Assembly: GCA_964599695.1 (NCBI GenBank)
Contig: CAZRGP010000002.1
Span: forward strand, 1-64,000
DNA: 64,000 bases
Reading direction: 5' to 3'
From: RUG11783 sp964599695
GTDB taxonomy: Bacteria; Bacillota; Clostridia; Oscillospirales; Ruminococcaceae
The notes beneath the pieces were generated by a model. The model was not told the origin of the DNA. It saw only the letters and a program-made list of their open reading frames with translations, and did no database searches. The translations under genes were made by a program, and so were the position numbers. Below, piece by piece: positions 17,483 to 24,989 of the stretch; position 1 is the stretch's first letter; the number at the start of each line of letters is the position of its first letter.

Positions 17483-19371
17483 TTCTTTTCTCCTCTTGTT
17501 TTGCTTTTGGGGACTTTTATGTAAAGCGCTGACATTGGCGCTAAAGCAACATCCAAAGAGTACTTAAAATCTCCATAAGGCTCTTTAATTGATTTATATG
17601 TACTCTTATTGTTCTTCTGTGATCCACCATAGATAGCACTGCTGCTGTCCAGCAAAACAGAATAACTACCGCTGTGAGGAACACCAATTCGGTACACAGG
17701 ACGATCAACGGGTGCAAAGTTAAAGAGACATATTATTTCATTACCCTTCCTGTCTTTTCTAATGAATGATAAACAATTTTGTGAAGCGTCATCTGCGTTG
17801 ATCCATTGAAAGCCTTCCCATGAATCGTCAAGATCCCAGAAAGGAGACTCCAGTCGATAAAGCCAATTTAACTTTTTCATATAGTTTTGGAATTCTTGAT
17901 GTTTCTCATATTTGAGAAGTACCCAATCCAGTTGCTCATAGTATCTCCATTCGATGAACTGAGCAATTTCATTACCCATAAATAGAAGTTTCTTACCTGG
18001 ATGCGCATACATATAAGCGTAAAAAGCTCGGAGATTATCAAACTTTTGCTGATATTCTCCTGGCATTTTTTCTATCATGGAATGTTTGCCATGTACAACT
18101 TCATCATGAGAGATGGGCAGTATGTAATTCTCAGAATATGCGTACATCATAGAAAAGGTAAGCTTATTGTGAACACCTTTTCTAAAAAAAGGATCAGTCT
18201 GGCTATATGACAAAGAATCATTCATCCAGCCCATGTTCCACTTGAAATTAAACCCTAATCCTCCGACAGAAGCAGGTTTGGTGACCATAGGCCACGCAGT
18301 AGATTCTTCTGCTGCCATAATTGCATGAGGATATCTTGAGAACACTTGTTCATTGAGCTTCTGCAGGAAAGCTATAGCTTCAAGATTTTCTCTACCACCT
18401 TTGGAATTCGGTGACCATTCACCATCTTTTCTGTCGTAATCCAGATAAAGCATTGATGCGACTGCGTCGACTCTCAAACCATCAACATGGTATGTATCGA
18501 ACCAATTGATGGCGCTGGAAATCAAGAAACTCTGAACCTCAGGTTTGCCATAGTCGAATATCCTTGTACCCCAGCTTTTATGCTCTCTCCTTAATGGGTT
18601 TTTATCTTCGTAACAGAGAGAGCCATCAAATTCATACAGTCCAAATGCATCCTTGGGAAAATGAGCGGGAACCCAATCAAGAATAACTCCAATACCGGAT
18701 TGATGAAGTTTATCAACAAAATACATAAAATCTTTAGGGGTTCCATATCGGGAAGTTGGAGCAAAATATCCAGTTACCTGATAACCCCACGAACCATCAA
18801 AAGGGTATTCGCCTACAGGAAGGAGCTCAACATGGGTATATCCCATCTCTTTAAGATATTCAGATAAACTATCAGCAATATCTTTATAATTCATGATATT
18901 CCCATCCGAGTGCCGCTTCCATGAACCTAAATGAAGCTCATAGATATTCATGGGACTTTGAAATGGATTGCAAACATATCTGTTAAGCCATTGAGAATCA
19001 TGCCAAGTGTATCCGGAGATATCGAAGATTTTACTGGCGTTTCCGGGAGGGGTTTCAGCATGTACTGCAAAAGGATCTGCTTTCAGAAGGCGATTACCTG
19101 CTTGCGAAAGGATGGAATATTTGTAATTGTCAAAATCTTTTAAACCAGAAATAGAACATTCCCATACACCCGACTCGTTCAGGCGGTGCATGGGATTTGC
19201 ATCATCGTTCCAATTATTAAAATCTCCGACAACAGATACTGCGACAGCATTTGGAGCCCAAACTCGGAAAACATGGTCATTGTTGTCCAGATGTACACCC
19301 AAATATCTATAACTTTCATAATTTGTACCTTGATGAAAATAATACAGCGCAGGGTTGTTGGAGTCTTTCAT
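17479..19371 (-). CDS. glgB: 1,4-alpha-glucan branching enzyme
   Basis: A 630-residue GH13 branching enzyme that introduces alpha-1,6 branches in glycogen. An N-terminal CBM48 domain (about 20-120, HVFRVWAPNAVAVSVVGDFN) precedes the (beta/alpha)8 barrel with the four GH13 regions: DWVPAHFP, GLRVDAVASMLY (nucleophile Asp), AAEESTAWP (acid Glu) and ISHDEVVHGK, then a C-terminal beta domain. It is the first gene of glgBCDA with AGGAGGT six bases upstream of the ATG. Confidence 0.97.
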   Translation of the reverse strand: MKDSNNPALYYFHQGTNYESYRYLGVHLDNNDHVFRVWAPNAVAVSVVGDFNNWNDDANPMHRLNESGVWECSISGLKDFDNYKYSILSQAGNRLLKADPFAVHAETPPGNASKIFDISGYTWHDSQWLNRYVCNPFQSPMNIYELHLGSWKRHSDGNIMNYKDIADSLSEYLKEMGYTHVELLPVGEYPFDGSWGYQVTGYFAPTSRYGTPKDFMYFVDKLHQSGIGVILDWVPAHFPKDAFGLYEFDGSLCYEDKNPLRREHKSWGTRIFDYGKPEVQSFLISSAINWFDTYHVDGLRVDAVASMLYLDYDRKDGEWSPNSKGGRENLEAIAFLQKLNEQVFSRYPHAIMAAEESTAWPMVTKPASVGGLGFNFKWNMGWMNDSLSYSQTDPFFRKGVHNKLTFSMMYAYSENYILPISHDEVVHGKHSMIEKMPGEYQQKFDNLRAFYAYMYAHPGKKLLFMGNEIAQFIEWRYYEQLDWVLLKYEKHQEFQNYMKKLNWLYRLESPFWDLDDSWEGFQWINADDASQNCLSFIRKDRKGNEIICLFNFAPVDRPVYRIGVPHSGSYSVLLDSSSAIYGGSQKNNKSTYKSIKEPYGDFKYSLDVALAPMSALYIKVPKSKTRGEKK

Positions 19372-19761
19372 AATGACCTCCTAATACAAAGTTATAACTG
19401 TTCTTATTCTATCAATACACCTTGCTGAATGCAATTGATATGTCGAAACATAAGAAAAATGTGGCAATACGCCTAATTGGTTTGTGCAATATGACGAGAT
19501 CAATACAGTAAATCGCATCAGTATTAATTTATACTTTGTGATTAAATGGATGAGGGTACACATTTATATTGTAGTTTATAAGCTATACCAATATTTATAT
19601 AGTTGTTCGGTTATACTTTTACAATAAATGGTTGGATCGTTTAAAACCGTAGATTGGAATCATTGTAAATATCTGTTACTATATTGGATGATATTATTAT
19701 GATTAAGATAAGCGGAAGAATCGCATAATACATGTATAAAATCAATGTAGGAGGCAAGAGC
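19372..19761. other. 390-base intergenic region upstream of the glg operon
   Basis: This A/T-rich stretch holds the minus-strand glg promoter (19406-19434) and must hold the plus-strand promoter of the small gene at 19762, for which no convincing hexamer pair was found. I see no RNA structure, repeat or supported small gene in it. Confidence 0.6.
19406..19434 (-). promoter_or_regulatory. Candidate promoter of glgBCDA
   Basis: On the minus strand TTGCAT (19429-19434) and TAGAAT (19406-19411) with a 17-base spacer, about 30 bases before the glgB start. Confidence 0.55.
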
Positions 19762-20214
19762 ATGAAGATTAGAAAAATAATAATCGGATTGCTGTGCTTT
19801 ATACTATCTGGTTTCATTGCCTTTTGGACTAAAGAGTTGATTGACTCTAGGTATCCTGCTTATGCTATACCTGAAGTTACCGTTACAGCGGATGGAATTC
19901 CAATATCCGGCACAATGAGTGAGTGTTCTTGGACCTTTCTTACACAAGAAACCTATAATGTAGAATTCTCTGGTAACTTATTTGATATGGATATACCTCG
20001 AAATAGCGTCATGGGCGGGGAAAAGCTTGAGATATCTTTTTCTCTTCCTACGGAAAGTGTACGTGTTTTTCGAACAAAACCATACACTTATGATTTTATT
20101 GTTGCAGATGACGAATTACAGATTCCATTTGAGCAGGGGGGGTATATTTACCAAGTATACGCACAGTTTAAGAGGGGATATGAAGTTATATTCTTTTACG
20201 TTGTGGTTGAATAG
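19762..20214 (+). CDS. Small exported or membrane-anchored protein, unknown
   Basis: About 150 residues. An N-terminal hydrophobic segment (roughly residues 6-22) after MKIRK makes it membrane-anchored or exported; the remaining 125 residues are predicted to be beta-rich, with no family I recognise. I start at the ATG at 19762 because TAGGAGG precedes it; a longer frame from 19732 would add ten residues and lacks a site. It is followed at once by a terminator and is a single-gene unit. No function is proposed. Confidence 0.6.
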   Translation: MKIRKIIIGLLCFILSGFIAFWTKELIDSRYPAYAIPEVTVTADGIPISGTMSECSWTFLTQETYNVEFSGNLFDMDIPRNSVMGGEKLEISFSLPTESVRVFRTKPYTYDFIVADDELQIPFEQGGYIYQVYAQFKRGYEVIFFYVVVE

Positions 20215-20219
20215 GTAAT

Positions 20220-20246
20220 AGGCGGCCCATATGGACCGCCTCTTTT
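20220..20246 (+). terminator. Rho-independent terminator of the small exported protein gene
   Basis: AGGCGG/CCGCCT stem around CATATG followed by TCTTTT, six bases beyond the stop codon. Confidence 0.75.
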
Positions 20247-20277
20247 ATATATAATGCTTAAGCTCACGAGTTGAATT

Positions 20278-20299
20278 ATTGTATGGTATAAAATACAAT
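20278..20299 (+). promoter_or_regulatory. Inverted repeat enclosing a TATAAA box upstream of pgcA
   Basis: ATTGTAT (20278-20284) and ATACAAT (20293-20299) flank GGTATAAA. The TATAAA at 20287-20292 is a plausible -10, so the repeat could be an operator; a convincing -35 is not seen. Confidence 0.35.
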
Positions 20300-20324
20300 T
20301 GTTTTATATTCTTATCGGAGGTAT

Positions 20325-22046
20325 ATGTCTATGTTCGACGCGCATGCGGAATATTTAAGGTGGATCGATAATGTAACTGAGAAAGGGCTCAAGGAAGATC
20401 TTCTTTCTATTTCTGATAATGAAAATGAAATTGAAGATAGGTTTTATCAGCCTCTTTCTTTTGGTACGGCTGGTATGCGTGGTGTTCTCGCTATGGGCAC
20501 AAACCGTATGAATAGATATACGGTTGGCAGAGCTACTCAAGGTCTTGCAAATTATCTCAAACAAACTGCGGATAAACCGCGCGTAGCTATTGCTTATGAT
20601 AGCCGCCATCAAAGTAAAGAGTTTGCGGAAGAAACTGCATGTATCCTTGCTAAAAATGGGATTAAAGCATTCCTCTATGATCGTCTTATGCCGGTTCCTA
20701 TGGGGTCATTTGCCATCCGTGAATTAAAATGTGATGCAGGAGTTGTTATTACGGCAAGTCATAATCCTTCTGTTTATAATGGTTATAAGGTTTATGGCAG
20801 TGATGGTTGTCAGATGACTGATGATGCAGCGAATGCTGTTTTGAAAGAGATAGAGTCTCTCGACTATTTTTCTAATATATTCAGTACTACCATTAATGAA
20901 GGTTTGGAATCAGGTTATATAGAATACATTTCTCAAGAAATTATTGAGGAATACTACAATAAAGTTCTGGAGCAAAGACAGTCACCTGAAGCACCAGCCT
21001 TGGCTCCTATAAAAATTGTCTACACTCCTCTCAATGGAGCGGGAAACGAACCAGTAAGAGAGGTATTAAAAAGAGCAGGGCATAATGAAGTTATTGTAGT
21101 TAAGGAACAGGAGTATCCTGATGGTGATTTTCCCACATGTCCTTATCCAAATCCTGAAATACCGGAAGCAAAAGCGCTTGGATTGGAGCTTTGTGACAAA
21201 GAAAAGCCCGATCTATTCATTGCCACGGATCCTGATTCGGATAGAGTAGGTGCTGCTTTCCCGGAAAAAGATGGGTCTTATAGGGCAATTACAGGTAATG
21301 AAGCCGGTATTTTGATGTTGGACTATATTATTCGTAGCCGTAAAGAGCATGGCACGATGCCTGCTAGACCTGTTGCTGTGAGGAGTATTGTATCATCCGC
21401 ATTAGCTGATCATATATGTGCTGACGCTGGAGTAGAGATGCGAGTTGTTCTTACAGGTTTTAAATATATTGGAGAGCAGATACTGCGCCTTGAAGAGAAG
21501 GGAGAAGCGGAAAGATTTATATTCGGTTTCGAAGAGAGTTGTGGATATCTTTCTGGAACCTATGCTAGAGATAAAGACGGTGTATTTGCATCTATGATGT
21601 TGGCAGAGCTGACGAGTTATTATAAAGCTAAAGGCCTTTTAGTCACAGAGGTTCTTGACAATCTATATCGTCATTATGGTTTCTATAAACATCAAGTTGT
21701 GAATATTGCTTTCCCTGGAGCGGAGGGAAGTGAGAAAATGAAGAAAGTTACCGCTAACCTGAGAAATAATCCTCCGAGATCAATAGCCGGATTTGATGTT
21801 GATATAATCGAAGATATTAAAACTCATAAACGATTTGACAAAGAAGGTAATATAACGCCGATCGATCTTCCTACGTCTGACGTTCTAGCGTACACACTGA
21901 CAAATGGTGCTAAGGTAATTGTTCGTCCCTCGGGAACAGAACCGAAAATGAAGCTTTATATCACTGCGAAGGAGCCTTCTGAAGCTAAATCTGTAGAACT
22001 GTGTAACAGATTAGAGAAAGATATGATGTCGATTGCAGGATTATAA
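20325..22046 (+). CDS. pgcA: Phospho-sugar mutase (phosphoglucomutase type)
   Basis: A 573-residue member of the alpha-D-phosphohexomutase family, with the phosphoserine loop TASHNPSVYNGYK (Ser145), the metal loop DPDSDRVG, the sugar-recognition loop EESCGY (GFEESCGYL) and the phosphate-binding RPSGTEPKMK. This length and pattern are those of Firmicute PgcA/PgmB-type phosphoglucomutases, which interconvert glucose 1- and 6-phosphate and so feed the glg operon. GGAG lies just before ATG 20325; the ATG at 20331 is also possible. A phosphomannomutase role cannot be excluded. Confidence 0.93.
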   Translation: MSMFDAHAEYLRWIDNVTEKGLKEDLLSISDNENEIEDRFYQPLSFGTAGMRGVLAMGTNRMNRYTVGRATQGLANYLKQTADKPRVAIAYDSRHQSKEFAEETACILAKNGIKAFLYDRLMPVPMGSFAIRELKCDAGVVITASHNPSVYNGYKVYGSDGCQMTDDAANAVLKEIESLDYFSNIFSTTINEGLESGYIEYISQEIIEEYYNKVLEQRQSPEAPALAPIKIVYTPLNGAGNEPVREVLKRAGHNEVIVVKEQEYPDGDFPTCPYPNPEIPEAKALGLELCDKEKPDLFIATDPDSDRVGAAFPEKDGSYRAITGNEAGILMLDYIIRSRKEHGTMPARPVAVRSIVSSALADHICADAGVEMRVVLTGFKYIGEQILRLEEKGEAERFIFGFEESCGYLSGTYARDKDGVFASMMLAELTSYYKAKGLLVTEVLDNLYRHYGFYKHQVVNIAFPGAEGSEKMKKVTANLRNNPPRSIAGFDVDIIEDIKTHKRFDKEGNITPIDLPTSDVLAYTLTNGAKVIVRPSGTEPKMKLYITAKEPSEAKSVELCNRLEKDMMSIAGL

Positions 22047-22057
22047 AAGAAAAACAC

Positions 22058-22081
22058 TTGCAAATTAAACTTACATATGAT
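22058..22081 (+). promoter_or_regulatory. TTGCAA-N12-TATGAT element upstream of rpmE
   Basis: TATGAT (22076-22081) is a good -10 about 44 bases before rpmE. TTGCAA at 22058-22063 lies only 12 bases from it, too close for a standard -35. The same arrangement occurs before rplS at 42408-42431. Confidence 0.35.
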
Positions 22082-22124
22082 AGTCTAATCAAGTTGATTA
22101 TAGACAGAAAAGAGGTGACATTAG

Positions 22125-22337
22125 TTGAAGGAAGGCATTCATCCCGAGTACGTTGACACAACGATCACGTGCGCCTGCGGCGAGGTAATCCATACCCGTT
22201 CGACTCGCAAGAATATACGCGTGGAAATTTGTTCCAAATGCCACCCGTTCTATACTGGCAAGCAGAAGCTGGTTGACACTGGTGGACGTGTTGATCGTTT
22301 CAATCGCCGTTATAATCTGAATAAAACTAATGGCTAA
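22125..22337 (+). CDS. rpmE: Ribosomal protein L31
   Basis: A 70-residue large-subunit protein of the zinc-binding (C+) type: four Cys in CACGE and CSKCHPFYTG, ending in GGRVDRFNRRY. It starts at TTG with AGAGGTGA six bases upstream; no ATG is in frame nearby. A single-gene unit ending at a strong terminator. Confidence 0.97.
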   Translation: MKEGIHPEYVDTTITCACGEVIHTRSTRKNIRVEICSKCHPFYTGKQKLVDTGGRVDRFNRRYNLNKTNG

Positions 22338-22340
22338 TTA

Positions 22341-22368
22341 AAAAGGGACTTTTCAGTCCCTTTTTCTT
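22341..22368 (+). terminator. Terminator of rpmE
   Basis: AAAAGGGACT/AGTCCCTTTT stem (22341-22350 and 22355-22364) with a TTTC loop and T tail, four bases after the stop. Confidence 0.9.
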
Positions 22369-22371
22369 TAT

Positions 22372-22402
22372 AAAAAGGAGGATATTAATATCCTCCTTTT
22401 TT
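22372..22402. terminator. Perfect palindrome, terminator of the converging gene
   Basis: A 30-bp loopless palindrome centred on ATATTAATAT with GGAGG/CCTCC arms and A5/T6 flanks. It stands directly behind the rpmE terminator and most likely ends the minus-strand gene at 22405. Confidence 0.8.
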
Positions 22403-22404
22403 GT

Positions 22405-23181
22405 TTAAGCCGCGTTATCTACTACAAGATCAAGGGCATCATCTGCAACAGCATCGTCAGTTCTTACGCCTTCAATATTATCACGGCGTGCACAGAATGA
22501 GCAGAGACGAGTTCGATTCGCAGCAATTGCTTGTTCTACAGTTCCATATATTAATTCATCAGTACGGTTAAGAGCTTGGCAATCATCATGGGTATGATAT
22601 ACCTTACCATATTGTGTCCAATAAACATCGGAGCTAATTGTGTTGATAGCTGTTTGCTGCTCTTCCAATGATACGGGATCGAAATCGTAACCTAACAATC
22701 CACCAATTATCAAAGCGATTGCGGCGACAGCAGTAATAATTGTTTTTGTCTTTTTATCCACATCCTTATTGATAAGGACCAAAACCATCAATGGAAGGAA
22801 AGCCAATACAGCTGCCAAAAAGCCCATATTGTTCCACAGCCAGAACTTTACCTTATTCTGTTTGGAAGCAGGCTTGATACGATTGGATTTTTTCCACAAC
22901 TGTGCACCTACAATTACTAACACCAAATCTAACACGATTGCTAATATTGCCTGATACAATGTGGGCATGAATTTGAGGTTTACTTTACCGATCAGAAGCA
23001 GGTAAGCTAATGCTTCAAAACCAATTGCGAATATCCAGCACACTACAGCGCCAATACGAAGGCCTGTGGCATTTCCAACAGGTTTAGCTTGTACTTTAGT
23101 TACTACTTCGTCTGATGAAGCAACCGGTTTTACATTTGAAGAATCAGCTGCTTTAAAAGAATGCTGTTTTTTTTCTGCCAT
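22405..23181 (-). CDS. Membrane protein with C-terminal Cys-rich motif, unknown
   Basis: A 258-residue protein. Residues 1-40 are polar, then about four hydrophobic segments between 40 and 165 (two of them separated by a basic loop), then a soluble tail of about 90 residues. The tail contains YHTHDDCQALNR and later TRLCSFCARR. This His/Cys arrangement, with a Gly-x-x-x-x-Ala helix between, could bind a metal and resembles a short C-terminal motif seen in other proteins of unknown role. GAGGAG precedes the ATG, and a TATAAT lies at 23215-23220 on the minus strand. No function is proposed. Confidence 0.65.
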   Translation of the reverse strand: MAEKKQHSFKAADSSNVKPVASSDEVVTKVQAKPVGNATGLRIGAVVCWIFAIGFEALAYLLLIGKVNLKFMPTLYQAILAIVLDLVLVIVGAQLWKKSNRIKPASKQNKVKFWLWNNMGFLAAVLAFLPLMVLVLINKDVDKKTKTIITAVAAIALIIGGLLGYDFDPVSLEEQQTAINTISSDVYWTQYGKVYHTHDDCQALNRTDELIYGTVEQAIAANRTRLCSFCARRDNIEGVRTDDAVADDALDLVVDNAA

Positions 23182-23316
23182 AATAATTCTCTCCTCAATT
23201 ATAGTTCGTACAAATTATATCATATTTATTACAAATCATACTATTTTGCTATAAATAGTGGTATATTATTTTTAAGCGTAGGCAATATTAATATTTATCT
23301 ATTATATGAGGGTATT

Positions 23317-24435
23317 ATGATGGATCTTTCACAATTATTGGAATCGTTTCTGACTACTGATACAGTAAACAGCATTAGTACGTCAACTAAGACATCCGAA
23401 AGAGATGTAACGAATGTATTAGCTGCTGCAATTCCTTCATTGCTAAATGGAGCAAAAGCTCAAGCAGACGATGCGAAAACTTCTGAGAGCTTCCTTAACG
23501 CTATGCTTCAACACGGCGAGGATGATACTACAGATGTTAAAAAATTTATGACTAAGGTTGATGAAGAAGATGGTGGTAAAATTATTCATCACTTATTAGG
23601 CAATAATGTAGACAATACAGCAAATAACGTTTCTAGGGTTACAGGCGTATCTGCTGGGACGGTTCTTAAAATTCTTGCTTATGCTGCTCCTTTGTTGATG
23701 TCCTTACTTGGTAAGCAAGCTCAACAATCCGGTTCCAACACTGTCACAAGTGCAGGTACTAGTAGCATTGCAACTTCCTTGATGTCCGGACTTCTTGGTA
23801 ATGGAAAATCAAGTTCCTTACTTACATCTTTGGTAGGTGCTGCACTTCTATCTCAACTTGGAGGAAACAACAATTCATCAGGGCTTCTTGGCGGATTGCT
23901 TGGAGGGAGCCAGCAGAATCAAGGTGGTAGCCTCCTTTCGTCTCTTCTAGGTGGAGGACAAACTCAATCGGTTCAGCAGAACCAGAGTTCTTCATTACTT
24001 AGTTCACTTCTTGGCTCTACTCAACAGCCTGCTCAGCAGAGTCAGAACGGCTTATTGTCTTCACTCCTCGGGAATAATCAACAGGTAGTTCAGCAAAACA
24101 CGCAAAGCGCCGATCTTCAGTCTAGCTTACTCGCTATGAATAACACTTCACAGAGTGCGCAGCAAACATCTTCTAATAATGATCTTTTAAGTGCCTTACT
24201 AGGAGCAAGTGCTGGAAATCAAAATTCACAGCAATCACCAAATGCTGATCTTTTAAATGCTTTGCTTGGAGGTGCTACACAGACTTCGCAGCAGACATCC
24301 ACAGGAAAAAAGAAGAAAAAAGCAGAATCTGCTACGACATCTCAACAGACTAATACTCAAAGTTCCGGAACAGGATTGTTAGGGGCTGCAGCTTCTCTTT
24401 TAGGCGGACTTTTGGATGTCAGTTCTGAAGACTAA
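23317..24435 (+). CDS. DUF937-type protein with Leu/Gln-rich repeat tail
   Basis: About 372 residues. The first 150 look like the DUF937 family (MDLSQLLESFLTTDTVNSIS, NVLAAAIPSLLNGAK, LLKILAYAAPLLMSLLG-like pattern), known from many bacteria without an assigned role. From about residue 155 on the chain is low complexity: at least six LLSxLLG or LLNALLG units are separated by stretches rich in Gln, Asn and Ser, then a run of five Lys and a final LLGxxxSLLGGLL. GAGGG precedes ATGs at 23317 and 23320; either could start. No signal peptide or membrane segment is certain. Confidence 0.72.
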   Translation: MMDLSQLLESFLTTDTVNSISTSTKTSERDVTNVLAAAIPSLLNGAKAQADDAKTSESFLNAMLQHGEDDTTDVKKFMTKVDEEDGGKIIHHLLGNNVDNTANNVSRVTGVSAGTVLKILAYAAPLLMSLLGKQAQQSGSNTVTSAGTSSIATSLMSGLLGNGKSSSLLTSLVGAALLSQLGGNNNSSGLLGGLLGGSQQNQGGSLLSSLLGGGQTQSVQQNQSSSLLSSLLGSTQQPAQQSQNGLLSSLLGNNQQVVQQNTQSADLQSSLLAMNNTSQSAQQTSSNNDLLSALLGASAGNQNSQQSPNADLLNALLGGATQTSQQTSTGKKKKKAESATTSQQTNTQSSGTGLLGAAASLLGGLLDVSSED

Positions 24436-24558
24436 TTAGTTTATTTAGTTCTGTATCTGTGCCAGTGCATAATCCTCGTTCCTTCCAACTTGAAAGCCGA
24501 GGAGGAATATGTTAAATTTGTGTTGTATTTATCATTAATATTAGAATGAGGTGACACC

Positions 24559-24927
24559 ATGGGAAAATTTGTTATTGGAAAGACTAATAATGGCCAGTAT
24601 CGTTTTAACCTAAAGGCTGGCAACGGTGAAATTATTGCCACCAGTGAGTCCTACACCACTTTAGCAGCTTGCAAAAATGGTGTCGAAAGTGTTAAGAAAA
24701 ACGCATTTGCTGAGATTGAGGATCAGACTCTGGAAGAGAATAAGAAGAATCCTAAGTATGAACTCTACCTCGACAAGGCAGGTGAGTATCGTTTCCGTCT
24801 GAAAGCAGCTAACGGTGAACCTATTTGTCACGGCGAAGGATATAAGGCCAAAGCCAGTTGCAAGAACGGTATCGAGTCCATTGGTCGCAATGCTCCTGAC
24901 GCAGAAGTCGTTGTTGTTGAAGAGTAA
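24559..24927 (+). CDS. YegP-like protein with two DUF1508 repeats
   Basis: A 122-residue protein made of two copies of the DUF1508 unit: GQYRFNLKAGNGEIIATSE..Y near residues 12-32 with CKNGVESVKKNA, and GEYRFRLKAANGEPICHGEGY near 73-93 with CKNGIESIGRNA. The family is small, widespread and of unknown function. GAGGTGACACC precedes the ATG; TAGAAT with a possible TTGTGT 18 bases upstream could be its promoter. It ends before a strong terminator. Confidence 0.88.
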   Translation: MGKFVIGKTNNGQYRFNLKAGNGEIIATSESYTTLAACKNGVESVKKNAFAEIEDQTLEENKKNPKYELYLDKAGEYRFRLKAANGEPICHGEGYKAKASCKNGIESIGRNAPDAEVVVVEE

Positions 24928-24946
24928 ACTTATGTTGCAGTATGAG

Positions 24947-24978
24947 AAAGGCAGTCACATTTGTGACTGCCTTTTTTT
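24947..24978. terminator. Bidirectional terminator between the YegP-like gene and glnS
   Basis: A 13-bp perfect stem AAAGGCAGTCACA/TGTGACTGCCTTT with a 2-base loop and a T run, between converging genes. Confidence 0.9.
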
Positions 24979-24989
24979 CGGTACTAATT

